Shown: piece after piece, positions 35,524 to 45,253 of the stretch
How positions within the stretch are numbered: the stretch's first letter is position 1
Layout: every line of letters starts with the position of its first letter
Assembly: GCA_002787635.1 (NCBI GenBank)
Contig: PCXK01000028.1
Location: forward strand, 57,909 to 121,908
Reading direction: 5' to 3'
From: Alphaproteobacteria bacterium CG11_big_fil_rev_8_21_14_0_20_39_49
GTDB lineage: Bacteria > Pseudomonadota > Alphaproteobacteria > Rickettsiales > UBA6187
Length of the DNA stretch: 64,000 bases
Made by a program: the position numbers and the translations under genes
The notes under the pieces: model-generated
The model's database searches: none
What the model saw: only the letters and a program-made list of their open reading frames with translations
Told to the model about the DNA's origin: nothing

Positions 35524-36666
35524 TTAATCAATCCCCACCAGAGAATTTGCAAAAGATTCCGCATTGAACGGTTTCAGGTCTTCTATGGACTCGCCGACAC
35601 CGATTGCGTGTATCGGTAATGCGAATTGTTTTGCAAGGCTTACAACAACTCCACCCTTTGCCGTGCCGTCAAGTTTGGTAACGATTATGCCGTTAAGATT
35701 AACCATTTCTCCAAAAACCTTAACCTGACTATTGGCATTTTGTCCTGTTGTTGCGTCAAGCACTATAATGCTGTTATGCGGAGCTTCTTCATCAAGTTTT
35801 TTTATTACTTTGATGATTTTAGTAAGCTGTTCCATAAGGTTTTTTTTATTTTGCAGTCTTCCTGCGGTATCTATCATCAGCACATCGGCATTTTCTTCTT
35901 TTGCTTTAGCAAATGCCTCATATGCCACGCTGGCAGGGTCAGCACCTTCTTTACCTTTTATTAAAGGACAGCCCGAACGCATCGACCAAACTTCAAGCTG
36001 CTCAACTGCCGCCGCACGGAAAGTGTCGCATGCTGCTATTACGACTTTCTTGCCTTCTTTTTTATAGTTATTCGCTATTTTTCCGATAGTGGTAGTTTTT
36101 CCCGTTCCGTTAACTCCGCACATTAATATTACCTGCGGCTTTTTCCCTGTTAACTGTATGGGTTTTGCCACAGGTTCAATTATTTGGGCTATATATTTAG
36201 CCAAATCCTGCTTTATCTCTTCGGTTGTTACTTCCTTATCAAACTTATCTGTCGCTATTTTTGAAGTAATATAAGAAGCGGTTTGCACACCCATATCGGA
36301 AGTTATTAACAGATCTTCTAAGTCCTGTAGAGTATCATCATCAAGTTTTTTTCTGACGAAAATATCTTTAATGCCGTCATTTAGCTTTGAAGAGCTTTTA
36401 TTCAGACCTTGCTTTAGTCTTTTTAGCCAGCCTTTTTGCTCTGCTTCTTCAGATTGCGGCGGTGTTTTTGAAGGCTCCGCAATTAAAGGCTCTTCTATCT
36501 CCGTTGTTGCAATAGTAACTTGTTCAGGCTCACTTGCCGTATCGTTACTTTCGGCTATAGGAGGCTCGGAAGGAATCGGGTCAGATGGCTGTTCTTCCTG
36601 CACATTTACCGCTTCAGGATTAATATCTTTTTTTTCTTTTTTCTTTTTTTTCCCGAATCCGAACAT
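35524..36666 (-). CDS. ftsY: Signal recognition particle receptor FtsY
   Basis: The 380 residues comprise an N-terminal basic patch (KKKKKEKK), a long acidic Glu/Pro/Ser-rich A region (about 14-78), and the NG GTPase domain. The G1 motif is GVNGTGKTT (184-192), followed by DTFRAAAVEQL, DTAGRLQNKKNLM and TKLDGTAKGG. It receives SRP-bound ribosomes at the inner membrane. It starts 3 bp after the uvrA stop. Confidence 0.97.
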   Translation of the reverse strand: MFGFGKKKKKEKKDINPEAVNVQEEQPSDPIPSEPPIAESNDTASEPEQVTIATTEIEEPLIAEPSKTPPQSEEAEQKGWLKRLKQGLNKSSSKLNDGIKDIFVRKKLDDDTLQDLEDLLITSDMGVQTASYITSKIATDKFDKEVTTEEIKQDLAKYIAQIIEPVAKPIQLTGKKPQVILMCGVNGTGKTTTIGKIANNYKKEGKKVVIAACDTFRAAAVEQLEVWSMRSGCPLIKGKEGADPASVAYEAFAKAKEENADVLMIDTAGRLQNKKNLMEQLTKIIKVIKKLDEEAPHNSIIVLDATTGQNANSQVKVFGEMVNLNGIIVTKLDGTAKGGVVVSLAKQFALPIHAIGVGESIEDLKPFNAESFANSLVGID

Positions 36667-36669
36667 ATC

Positions 36670-39558
36670 TTATGCAGCCTTTTCTTTACTGCTTTTTTTC
36701 TTAGGCTTTAAATAATGCTTCAGATATTCACCCGTAATGCTTTTCTTGTTAGCGGCTATTTCTTCAGGAGTACCGAAACCAACAAGGTTTCCGCCCTTAT
36801 CACCGCCACCGGGACCTATATCAACTATATGATCGGCAGTTTTTATCACATCAAGGTTATGCTCAATCACTATGATGGTATTGCCGCCATCTACTAATTT
36901 ATGAAGCACTTTTAACAACTTACCGATATCTTCGGCATGAAGACCCGTTGTCGGTTCATCAAGTATATACAAGGTACGTCCGGTAGAACGTTTGGAAAGC
37001 TCTTTAGCAAGCTTAACCCTTTGCGCCTCTCCACCGGATAAAGTCGTGGCGGATTGTCCGAGCTTAATATAGCCTAATCCCACTTCTTTTAGTGCTTCCA
37101 TTTTTTCTTTGATAACAGGAACTTTAGCAAAAAATATGTCGGCTTCTTCAACGTTCATATTAAGAACGTCGGCGATAGATTTTCCTTTATATTTTACTTC
37201 CAAAGTTTCACGGTTATAGCGTTCCCCATGACAAGCATCACAATTTACATAGACATCAGGCAGGAAGTGCATTTCAATTTTTATCAGACCGTCACCCTGA
37301 CAAACTTCACAACGACCTCCCTTTACGTTAAATGAGAAACGACCCGGTTTATATCCCCTCGCCTTTGATTCCGGCAGGTTTGTAAACCAGTCACGTATAG
37401 GACCGAAAGCCCCTGTGTAAGTTGCCGGATTTGAGCGTGGCGTTCTACCTATCGGGGATTGATCTATCTCGATTATCTTATCAATTGTTTCCAATCCGGT
37501 AATAGAATCATGCATTCCCGGAGTGACTTTAGTGCCGTTTAGTTTTTTAGTAACGGCTTTATATAATGTTTGTATTACAAGGCTTGATTTACCACCGCCC
37601 GATACGCCTGTTACACAGGTAAACGCACCCAATGGCAGGGTTACATCAATATTTTTCAGGTTATTTGCCCTTGCACCCTTTATTTTTATTGATTTTTTAT
37701 CACTCCAACTTCTGCGTTTTTCAGGCACCGGAATAGATTTTTTACCGCTTAGATATTGACCCGTAATGCTTTCCTTACTTTTCATTACTTCTTCGGGAGT
37801 ACCTTTGGCAATGATATTACCGCCGTGGATACCCGCACCAAGCCCCACATCAATAAGGTAATCCGCCTGACGCATAGTGTCTTCATCATGCTCTACCACT
37901 ATAACGCTATTACCTAAATTTTTTAGCCCTTGCAGGGTATTTAAAAGTTTTTGGTTATCGCACTGGTGCAGACCGATTGAAGGCTCGTCCAGTACATACA
38001 GAACACCGCTTAACCCCGAACCTATTTGAGATGCAAGCCTTATACGCTGGCTTTCTCCACCTGATAGAGTTCCCGACTCACGGTTTAACGTCAGATAGTT
38101 TAATCCCACATTATCCAAAAATTCCAAGCGCTTATTTAACTCTCTTAATATACGCTCGGATATTGCTTTTCTTGTTTCGTCCAATTTATCATACAGGCTT
38201 CCAAACCATTCTACGGCTTCACTGATAGTAAAATTTGCAGTTTCTCCGATATTTAATCCTTCAATTTTCACGCAAAGCGATTCAGGTTTTAATCTGTGTC
38301 CGCTACAAGCATGACATTTTGTAAGATCCTGATATTTTTCTAATTCTTCCCGCAACCATGAGCTATCGGTTGATTTCCAGCGTTTATTTAGGCTATTTAC
38401 AACACCTTCAAACGTTTTTTTAAGTGTGAAACTTCTTGAGCCTTCATCATAATCGAATGTTATTTCTTCTTCGCCTGAACCGTAGAATATAACTTCTTTT
38501 ATATTCTCAGGTAAATCTTTGAAAGGAGTATTTAAGTCAAATTTGTAGTGCTTAGCCAGTCCGTGTAATGTTTGATCTACCTGACGTGAGTTAGCCTGCG
38601 ACCAAGGAGCTATAGCCGCTTTGCTCAAAGCTATGTTGTCATGCGGAACTATGAGTCTTGGGTCAAAGAAAACTTCTGTTCCAAGACCGTCACATTCGGT
38701 ACATGCACCGTAAGGGCTGTTGAATGAGAACATTCTAGGCTCGATTTCCTCTAATGTAAAACCTGATACGGGACATGCGAATTTTTCAGAAAATACGATT
38801 CTCTCGCCTTTTGAATAGTTGCCTTTATAATCTTTAGGAAGGCTGACTATATCGACATATAATATTCCGCCCGATATACCCAGCGATGTTTCTATTGAAG
38901 AAGGCAAGCGGTTGCCCAAATCTTCTGCTACCGCAATACGGTCTACTACCACTTCCATATTATGGTGTTTGTTCTTGTCTACGGTAGGCAGATTTGTAAC
39001 TTCATGCATTTCCCCATCTATCATAAACCGAGTAAAACCTTGCTTCTTAAGTTCAAGTATCTCACGGCTATGTTCGCCTTTTCTGCCACGTATGAACGGT
39101 GCTAATATATACAACTTAGTGCCTTCAGGCAGGGTTAATATCCTGTCTACCATTTCGGATATGCTTTGGCTTTTTATCGGTTGTCCGGTGGTTGGGGAAT
39201 AAGGCACTCCGATGCGTGCAAACAAAAGACGCATATAGTCATATATTTCGGTAACGGTAGCAACCGTTGAGCGTGGGTTTCTCGATACTGTTTTCTGGTC
39301 TATCGCAATTGCAGGTGAAAGCCCCGATATCGACTCTACATCCGGCTTGCCTTGCATTTGCAGGAATTGTCTGGCATAAGCCGATAAACTTTCTACATAC
39401 CGCCTCTGCCCCTCTGCGTAGATAGTGTCAAAAGCCAGTGACGATTTGCCTGAACCGCTCAGTCCGGTTATAACAACCAGTTTATTTCTAGGAATGTCTA
39501 TACTTATATTTTTTAAGTTGTGTTCTTTTGCACCGACTACTTTGATGAATTCTTCCAT
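36670..39558 (-). CDS. uvrA: Excinuclease ABC subunit A
   Basis: The ATG at 39556-39558 ([17 protein letters not shown]) fits the family and has AAGAGG 5-6 bases upstream, whereas the ORF opens 20 codons earlier. The 962-residue protein contains two ABC ATPase halves: Walker [10 protein letters not shown] and GVSGGGKSS, and two SGGE signatures ([28 protein letters not shown]). The zinc-finger Cys pairs include [20 protein letters not shown] and CDACHG. UvrA recognises bulky DNA lesions. Confidence 0.98.
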   Translation of the reverse strand: MEEFIKVVGAKEHNLKNISIDIPRNKLVVITGLSGSGKSSLAFDTIYAEGQRRYVESLSAYARQFLQMQGKPDVESISGLSPAIAIDQKTVSRNPRSTVATVTEIYDYMRLLFARIGVPYSPTTGQPIKSQSISEMVDRILTLPEGTKLYILAPFIRGRKGEHSREILELKKQGFTRFMIDGEMHEVTNLPTVDKNKHHNMEVVVDRIAVAEDLGNRLPSSIETSLGISGGILYVDIVSLPKDYKGNYSKGERIVFSEKFACPVSGFTLEEIEPRMFSFNSPYGACTECDGLGTEVFFDPRLIVPHDNIALSKAAIAPWSQANSRQVDQTLHGLAKHYKFDLNTPFKDLPENIKEVIFYGSGEEEITFDYDEGSRSFTLKKTFEGVVNSLNKRWKSTDSSWLREELEKYQDLTKCHACSGHRLKPESLCVKIEGLNIGETANFTISEAVEWFGSLYDKLDETRKAISERILRELNKRLEFLDNVGLNYLTLNRESGTLSGGESQRIRLASQIGSGLSGVLYVLDEPSIGLHQCDNQKLLNTLQGLKNLGNSVIVVEHDEDTMRQADYLIDVGLGAGIHGGNIIAKGTPEEVMKSKESITGQYLSGKKSIPVPEKRRSWSDKKSIKIKGARANNLKNIDVTLPLGAFTCVTGVSGGGKSSLVIQTLYKAVTKKLNGTKVTPGMHDSITGLETIDKIIEIDQSPIGRTPRSNPATYTGAFGPIRDWFTNLPESKARGYKPGRFSFNVKGGRCEVCQGDGLIKIEMHFLPDVYVNCDACHGERYNRETLEVKYKGKSIADVLNMNVEEADIFFAKVPVIKEKMEALKEVGLGYIKLGQSATTLSGGEAQRVKLAKELSKRSTGRTLYILDEPTTGLHAEDIGKLLKVLHKLVDGGNTIIVIEHNLDVIKTADHIVDIGPGGGDKGGNLVGFGTPEEIAANKKSITGEYLKHYLKPKKKSSKEKAA

Positions 39559-39650
39559 TTTGCCTCTTAAGATATAGTATAACTTCCAAGCTGTGCATTT
39601 TACATACATATACCACAATAAGCAAGGAGTGAATGAAAGTTATGCCGAGG

Positions 39651-39725
39651 AGTGTTCAATAAACATAGATTGTGTCATGCTGCACCTGTTTGTTGCATCT
39701 AAAACCCGACAAATCACACTCCTTT
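39651..39725. repeat. Half-element of the GTTCAATAAACATAG family
   Basis: GAGTGTTCAATAAACATAGA followed by TTGTGTCATGCTGCACCTG matches the left part of the 35345-35481 element, but the right terminal repeat is lost; only CACACTCC followed by a T-run remains. The T-run after the short GAGTG/CACTC match may give it terminator function for the SerA-like gene. Confidence 0.7.
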
Positions 39726-39726
39726 T

Positions 39727-40716
39727 TTACACTGCGTTAATTAACTTCCCTGCACGAAAATACTGTATTATCTGATACAAGGCGGCGTTGGTAATTTTTT
39801 CCTGAGCCTGCAAAGTGGAATCTGCAATATGATTTGTTAATATGCATTTATTATTCTTATCTGCCTTAACAAAAGGTTCTATCAGATCCATATCCCCGTC
39901 TATCGCTGCTGCGGCTAATATTCCCGAATGCAAAGCCTCTTCAAAATCGGCGAGGTTTATCAATTGCGGTCTTGCGGTATTTATTAACACACTGCCTTTT
40001 TTCATTAGTGAAAATTTTGATTTATTAAAAAACCCCTTAGTTTCCTTGGTTAAAGGGATATTTAGGGAAATAATATCTGGCTTTGCCTTCAGCAGTTCTT
40101 CAACAGAATCATAGCTTTTAAAGGGAAGGTCTTTTTTACTTCTGTTAAAATACGATACCTTCATATCGAAACCTTCGCACATTCGGGCTAAGTGCGTACC
40201 GATATTTCCCATACCTATGATAGCTATCTTTTTTTTAGATAATTCCTGCCCCTGATAATATGAAGGGTCTTTTGTCGTATTATTTCTAACATCACTATTA
40301 GAAAGGGAAATTTGCCTGTTAGCAACAATCTCCATAATAAGGGCAAAGGTATATTCTGCGGTAGATGCACTATTTTCCCCCGGAGTATTTTCAACAACGA
40401 TATTAAGCTTCTTAGCGGTTTTTACATCAATTGCATTCATTCCGCTGCCGCCTCGGACAATTATTTTTAAATTCTCCGCCATTTCCATAACTTTCGCCGG
40501 AACTTCACGCGGTCTTACGATTAAGCCGTCATAATCTCTGATTGCCTTTTCAATGTCTCTTTGCATATAATCGGGGCAGTATGAAAAATGTATTTCTTTT
40601 TCACTGATATTTGCAGGTATGGGGTTATCAATATGGACATATACACCTTTTTCATTTTCCTCAAAACTCATTAAAGTCCCGATATCCAATGATTCGGCAA
40701 TAAGAATTTTTACTAT
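39727..40716 (-). CDS. D-3-phosphoglycerate dehydrogenase-like oxidoreductase, probable ATA start
   Basis: This is a D-isomer-specific 2-hydroxyacid dehydrogenase, closest in layout to SerA without its ACT domain. It has LKIIVRGGSGMNAIDVKTAKK, the NAD motif GMGNIGTHLA, INTARPQLINLADFEEAL, and a C-terminal NHIADSTLQAQEKI with the catalytic His. It probably acts on 3-phosphoglycerate in serine synthesis or on a related acid. The only standard start, GTG at 40741-40743, has no ribosome-binding site. AGGAG lies inside that frame, exactly 8 bases before an ATA at 40714-40716, which yields the family-like start (M)VKILIAES, so ATA is the preferred start here. Confidence 0.82.
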   Translation of the reverse strand: MVKILIAESLDIGTLMSFEENEKGVYVHIDNPIPANISEKEIHFSYCPDYMQRDIEKAIRDYDGLIVRPREVPAKVMEMAENLKIIVRGGSGMNAIDVKTAKKLNIVVENTPGENSASTAEYTFALIMEIVANRQISLSNSDVRNNTTKDPSYYQGQELSKKKIAIIGMGNIGTHLARMCEGFDMKVSYFNRSKKDLPFKSYDSVEELLKAKPDIISLNIPLTKETKGFFNKSKFSLMKKGSVLINTARPQLINLADFEEALHSGILAAAAIDGDMDLIEPFVKADKNNKCILTNHIADSTLQAQEKITNAALYQIIQYFRAGKLINAV

Positions 40717-40803
40717 AAAATTTACTCCTGATTTATTTTGCACAATAATTGTTTTACATGACTCTTGTAAACATAAAAAAATTGCGATAAGTATATATCT
40801 ATT

Positions 40804-41097
40804 ATGAATATAAACCCTTTTATAGACCTCATCGCTACGGTATTTCGCATCTACGGCTGGATAATGTTCGCTTGGATTATCGTTAGCCTATTGCTGACAT
40901 TTAACGTAATTAACCGGCATAATCAGTTTGTTGCAAGACTATATGAGGCACTATTTAAAATGACCGAACCTGTCTTGCGTAGGATTCGCCGTTGGATGCC
41001 TGATTTGGGAGTTATAGATATATCGCCTATAGTTGTATTCTTAGGAATTGAGTTCCTGATTAACGTGTTATACACATATTTTTATACACCTTTTTAA
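40804..41097 (+). CDS. YggT-family membrane protein
   Basis: The 97 residues hold two hydrophobic segments (about 8-33 and 70-92) around the conserved LYEALFKMTEPVLRRIRRWMP and LGVIDISPIVVFL blocks of YggT/CcmB3-type proteins. These are linked to osmotic tolerance and cell-division or photosystem membrane organisation elsewhere. It is transcribed divergently from the SerA-like gene, and its stop overlaps the convergent M23 gene stop by 4 bp. Confidence 0.9.
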   Translation: MNINPFIDLIATVFRIYGWIMFAWIIVSLLLTFNVINRHNQFVARLYEALFKMTEPVLRRIRRWMPDLGVIDISPIVVFLGIEFLINVLYTYFYTPF

Positions 41098-42110
41098 TTT
41101 TTTACCAACTCAACGAAAGTTGTTGTATTTATAACATGTTCCATCTCATTACCTTCTTTTCTTAACAGCTCTACTTTGCCGATATATTTACCTAAAACCC
41201 ATTTAGTATCTTTATGTTTATAACCGATAAACTGAAAGTTATGCCTGCGGTTTTTAGTAAACGGTCTTGTCTCCGTCTTAATTACATCACCCCTTGGGTT
41301 TATTATAGATAATTTCAATTGGTCACCTGCCACTATCCCGAATATATCGACCCAGAACACCATTATCTTAGAATCATATTTTATTATTTTTCTGCTAAAC
41401 TTACCTTCTCTGGCTCCCTGCGAGTGAGGCACTTTTTCGGAAAAACCCATAGTAAGCAAAGATGTTGCGATATATTCCAGCCTTTTTTCAGTCTGCTTAT
41501 CCCATAACGGATATATATCCAAACTATCGCAAGGCACATTTATTTCACCGGTAATAGGATTATCGCCGGTGAAAGGGTCAACAGGCTGTCCGTTTAAACT
41601 CACTGTAAACTCAAGATATGGAAAAGAAGTAATTCCCGACAGCCCAACCTGACCTATAATCTCACCCTTTTCAACATAATCACCGACTTTCTTAGTTATA
41701 GAACCGTTCATTAAATGGCAGTATTCCGTTTTATATCCCCTTTTATGGTCTATTATTACACCGTTACCGCACTCACTCCCCCTTACCGCCTCCTCACCTA
41801 TCAGGTCAACACTAATGTCGCTCATACCGTCTCGGATAAAAGCAATAGTACCTGAATCCGCCGCCACAACATTAACGCCGTCTTTCATTTGGGTATGGCT
41901 TCTAAGCATAAAATCAGTGCTTTTATGATTATCATAACTTAGCCTTCCACAGGTATGGTCGGTATAGACATCTGCTTCTACGCTTTTATCATAGTAGTTG
42001 AAAATTATGCAGTCTTCACCGTAATCACATGCGATAGGTATGCCTAAATCCAAGGCAGAAACATGCACATTATAAAAAAGTACGGATAATACCGCTAAAA
42101 GCTTTCTCAT
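41094..42110 (-). CDS. Secreted M23 (LytM) peptidase-like protein with altered metal site
   Basis: The 338 residues have a signal peptide (1-19). The LytM-like domain spans about 58-180: H62-x3-D66 in NHKSTDF, CGNGVIIDHKRGYKTEYCHL with H132, and KVGDYVEKGEIIGQVGLSG. The final H-x-H motif, which gives the third zinc ligand and the catalytic His, is replaced by YLE in FPYLEFTV (165-167). Hydrolytic activity is therefore doubtful; it may activate or bind other peptidoglycan enzymes, as EnvC/NlpD do. The C-terminal 130 residues form an immunoglobulin-like or beta domain of unknown role. Confidence 0.85.
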   Translation of the reverse strand: MRKLLAVLSVLFYNVHVSALDLGIPIACDYGEDCIIFNYYDKSVEADVYTDHTCGRLSYDNHKSTDFMLRSHTQMKDGVNVVAADSGTIAFIRDGMSDISVDLIGEEAVRGSECGNGVIIDHKRGYKTEYCHLMNGSITKKVGDYVEKGEIIGQVGLSGITSFPYLEFTVSLNGQPVDPFTGDNPITGEINVPCDSLDIYPLWDKQTEKRLEYIATSLLTMGFSEKVPHSQGAREGKFSRKIIKYDSKIMVFWVDIFGIVAGDQLKLSIINPRGDVIKTETRPFTKNRRHNFQFIGYKHKDTKWVLGKYIGKVELLRKEGNEMEHVINTTTFVELVKN

Positions 42111-42116
42111 ATAAAG

Positions 42117-42812
42117 CTACTCAAGCATTTTCAATGTCTTTGATAAAAACTCTCTTCTATATAAAACTATCACAACAACAACACTTGCAATAATAAGCAG
42201 TATAGGGCTTATAAACCAGCATATACCAACAAGACCGAAATAATACGATCTCATTCCTTTGTTGAAATGCATACTGGTGTTATAAATCATGTCCGAAATA
42301 TTTTTTATGTATTTATTTGCTTTTTCAGTTTCCTCTTGTGTAGATTTTTCGTCATCAATCTTAGGTGCGGATACCATTAAAACAATAGTAAAATTGAACT
42401 GACGAATCACCCAAGTAAACTTAAAAAACGCAAAAATAAAGATTAACAGCATTGATAATGTTTTAAAAAACCATGTTGTTAAGTTCATATGTTCTGCAAA
42501 AGGCAGGGAATCTATCATTTCAATAGCTCTGTTACCGTAGCCCAAAAGTGCGAACAGACCTCCTATTATCAAAATAGAAGTCGACGCAAAGAAAGTTGCA
42601 CTTTGTATCAGGCTTGCAACAATTCTAATATCAACCAGCCTGTCTTCCCTTCTCATCAAGGAATTGACCCAGTTTATACGGTGCTTATGCATTGCCGTAA
42701 CAAGGTTTGCGTCTTTATGCCTATCTGCAAATAACGAGTAGCCCGACCATATTACGCAAAACCATAATAAGGCTATGATGTCCAGAAGGTATATATCAAA
42801 AATTCTTGTCAT
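42117..42812 (-). CDS. DUF599 membrane protein
   Basis: The 231 residues contain four hydrophobic segments (about 8-25, 66-90, 108-130, 185-215) and the DUF599 landmarks R-x-NWVNSLMRREDRLVDIRI (about 45-63) and FNKGMRSYYFGL (near 183-194). The function of the family is unknown. It starts 4 bp inside the trpC end and is followed closely by the M23-like gene, so the three may be co-transcribed. Confidence 0.85.
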   Translation of the reverse strand: MTRIFDIYLLDIIALLWFCVIWSGYSLFADRHKDANLVTAMHKHRINWVNSLMRREDRLVDIRIVASLIQSATFFASTSILIIGGLFALLGYGNRAIEMIDSLPFAEHMNLTTWFFKTLSMLLIFIFAFFKFTWVIRQFNFTIVLMVSAPKIDDEKSTQEETEKANKYIKNISDMIYNTSMHFNKGMRSYYFGLVGICWFISPILLIIASVVVVIVLYRREFLSKTLKMLE

Positions 42813-43972
42813 TCAACGTTACCTAATAATCCTTGTGTAGCTAGCTTTACATCAGGCTGCGACATGATAGAATCGCCGACCAAAAATGCCCAAACCCTAG
42901 ATTCGTTCATTCTGATAATATCGGCATATCCTAGGATACCGCTTTCACTTACCACAACTTTTTCATCAGGCATAAGCGGAGCAAGTCTTTCAGTGTTTGC
43001 AAGATCGACTTCCATCGTTTTTAAATTACGGTTATTAATTCCTATTAAATCAGACTTTAATTTCAAGGCTTTTTTCAAATCCTGCTCATCATGCACTTCA
43101 ATCAGCACACCAAGCCCAAGTTCAATTGCTTTTTCTTCAAGTTCTATAGCTTTATTTACATTTAAAACAGCCATAATCAAAAGAATACAATCCGCCCCTA
43201 TAGCCCTTGATTCTACTACCTGATACTTATCTAAAATAAAGTCCTTCCTAAGCACCGGAAGCTTACATGCGTCTTTAACTATTTTTATATATTCATCATT
43301 ACCCTGAAAATAATGCTCGTCGGTAAGAACCGAAATACATGTTGCACCGCCTTGTTCATAGGCTTTTGCTATCTCGGAGGGGTCAAAATTATGCCGTATC
43401 AGCCCCTTACTCGGAGAAGCTTTTTTAGCCTCGCCTATCAATGCGTTTTCACCTGATTGGATTTTAGATATTATACTTTGAACAAAACCTCTTGTTTCAG
43501 GCAATGATTTTATCTTCTCTAATAATTGTTCTTCAGATATTAATGCTTTCTTAGATTTTATATGTATTTTTTTATCTTCACATATCTTACTTAAAACATC
43601 ACCTGATTCTTTTATTATCGACTCTACTTCCGTCCCCGTATGTTCGGCAAGAACATCGGCCTCATCTTCAGCTATTTCAATTTTATCGGTAATGATGCTT
43701 ATTTCCTGTTCTTGGTTTTCTTCCGAATCATATTCATCAGCAAGCTCGTCCTGAACAATTTCCTCATGCTCAAGGTTAACTATTTCAATGTCGGTATTAT
43801 CAACTTTAGTTTTTTTCTTAACTTTACCCGCAGCCTTATTATCTTCGGATATAATATCTATCCTGTCCTCAGGAACGTGATTAGTTTCAGAAGCGATTTG
43901 TTCATAATCGCTTTCTTCATCATCATTAATTTTTAAATTATCATCAGATTCGTTGATATCGTGACTGCTCAT
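42809..43972 (-). CDS. trpC: Indole-3-glycerol phosphate synthase with long acidic N-terminal extension
   Basis: Residues about 125-385 are a normal TrpC TIM barrel: GEAKKASPSKG (180-190) with the catalytic Lys, CISVLTDEHYFQG, LRKDFILDKYQ, GADCILLI, IGINNRNLKTMEVD and VVSESGI. It closes the indole ring in tryptophan synthesis. The first 120 or so residues are unique: strongly acidic (ESDDNLKINDDEESDYEQ) with one basic patch (KVKKKTKV) and no Met suited as an internal start. The extension is read in frame with no stop and seems translated; its role is unknown. A palindromic repeat separates it from trpD. Confidence 0.93.
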   Translation of the reverse strand: MSSHDINESDDNLKINDDEESDYEQIASETNHVPEDRIDIISEDNKAAGKVKKKTKVDNTDIEIVNLEHEEIVQDELADEYDSEENQEQEISIITDKIEIAEDEADVLAEHTGTEVESIIKESGDVLSKICEDKKIHIKSKKALISEEQLLEKIKSLPETRGFVQSIISKIQSGENALIGEAKKASPSKGLIRHNFDPSEIAKAYEQGGATCISVLTDEHYFQGNDEYIKIVKDACKLPVLRKDFILDKYQVVESRAIGADCILLIMAVLNVNKAIELEEKAIELGLGVLIEVHDEQDLKKALKLKSDLIGINNRNLKTMEVDLANTERLAPLMPDEKVVVSESGILGYADIIRMNESRVWAFLVGDSIMSQPDVKLATQGLLGNVE

Positions 43973-44021
43973 TTTTAAAATCCATATAAGATAAACCGGA
44001 TAGTACTTTTGGTATTACTTA

Positions 44022-44134
44022 ATTAGTATAGATATAAACAAACCGTCATGCCGAATTTATTTCAGCATCTCTACTTGATACTTAAAAGATTCTGAAACAA
44101 GTTCAGAATGACATTAGTAAAAAACTATACTAAT
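44022..44134. repeat. Palindromic element between trpD and trpC
   Basis: The outer arms ATTAGTATAG (44022-44031) and CTATACTAAT (44125-44134) are exact inverted copies. Inside are GTCATGCCGAATTTATTTCA and an inverted partner ending GTTCAGAATGAC, the same core as at 4311-4377 and 35345-35481. The element splits the trp genes and may reduce transcription into trpC. Confidence 0.8.
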
Positions 44135-44203
44135 CCAAAAATAACGTATTTTTATACTTATACATCAGGTAATACAAAAATATAAGGTAAAATTTTATTT
44201 TTC

Positions 44204-45253
44204 TTACGAGTTAGTAATTGCACATAATTTCATTAATGCGTCATTTGCCGCACCTGATTCTATTGACTCATTAGCCTTGACGATACCGTCTTCTATATTC
44301 TTTGCAACTCCCGCAACCACCAAAGCAGCCGCAGAGTTTAGCAATACGATGTCCTTATATGCTTCATTCCCCTTATTCATAAGCAAATTCTTTAGGTGTT
44401 GTGCATTCACGTTAGGAGTGCCACCTCTTAAATCTTCAATTTTAACTTTTTTTATACCATATTTTTCAGGATCTATCTCGTCAGAAGTTATCTTACCTTT
44501 ACTTAGCTTTGCAACATAAGTTTTACCGGTAGTAGTTATCTCATCCATTCCATCACTGCCATGCACAACCCATGCACGCTCAAGACCTAGTTTTTTTAAT
44601 ACTCCGGCAATAGGCTTTACCAATTCTCTGCTGTAAACCCCAAGCAACTGGAAATGAGCATTTGCAGGGTTAGAAAGAGGTCCTAAGATATTAAATATAG
44701 TCCTGATACCCAATTCCATTCTGATTGGGGCAACATGTTTCATAGCCTTGTGAAATTTAGGAGCCATCATAAAGCATATATTAGCTTCCCTCAATGCTTG
44801 TTCCATAACCTGTTTTTCAGCATCAATATTAACACCTATCATACTTAGAACATCAGCCGAACCTGATTTTGAGGATATTGCTTTATTACCATGCTTTGCA
44901 ACAGGCACTCCACACCCTGCAACCACAAAAGCAACGGCAGTAGAAACGTTAAAGCTACCTGTGTTATCATACCCTTTTAAAAGTTTAAAAACACCAGATT
45001 TGCCACCAGTACCACATGTATCCAAAGAACCGGAAGGAGCTTCGAACTTTTCTGCCTTTATCCTCATAACCTTTGCCGCAGCTGCTATCTCATCTATCGA
45101 TTCGCCTTTCATACGAAGACCAACGAGAAAAGCAGATATCTGTGCCGGCGTCGCGCCGCCTTTCATTATAATCTGAAACGACCTTTGTGCCTCATCTTCG
45201 GTCAGGTCGTTTCCATCAACTACTTTTGATATGTATTTTTTTATTTCATTCAT
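44204..45253 (-). CDS. trpD: Anthranilate phosphoribosyltransferase with insertion in the PRPP loop
   Basis: The 349 residues match TrpD: FLVGLRMKGES, NVSTAVAFVVAGCGVPVAKHGN, IRTIFNILGPLSNP, and GSDGMDEITTTG. It transfers phosphoribose to anthranilate. The usual GTGG(D)GxxTFNxST loop is interrupted: DTCGTGG (78-84) is followed by about 10-12 extra residues (KSGVFKLLKGYDN) before GSFNVST (99-105). The Asp normally after GTGG is Lys. Whether PRPP binding is kept needs testing. It overlaps trpG by 4 bp. Confidence 0.95.
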   Translation of the reverse strand: MNEIKKYISKVVDGNDLTEDEAQRSFQIIMKGGATPAQISAFLVGLRMKGESIDEIAAAAKVMRIKAEKFEAPSGSLDTCGTGGKSGVFKLLKGYDNTGSFNVSTAVAFVVAGCGVPVAKHGNKAISSKSGSADVLSMIGVNIDAEKQVMEQALREANICFMMAPKFHKAMKHVAPIRMELGIRTIFNILGPLSNPANAHFQLLGVYSRELVKPIAGVLKKLGLERAWVVHGSDGMDEITTTGKTYVAKLSKGKITSDEIDPEKYGIKKVKIEDLRGGTPNVNAQHLKNLLMNKGNEAYKDIVLLNSAAALVVAGVAKNIEDGIVKANESIESGAANDALMKLCAITNS

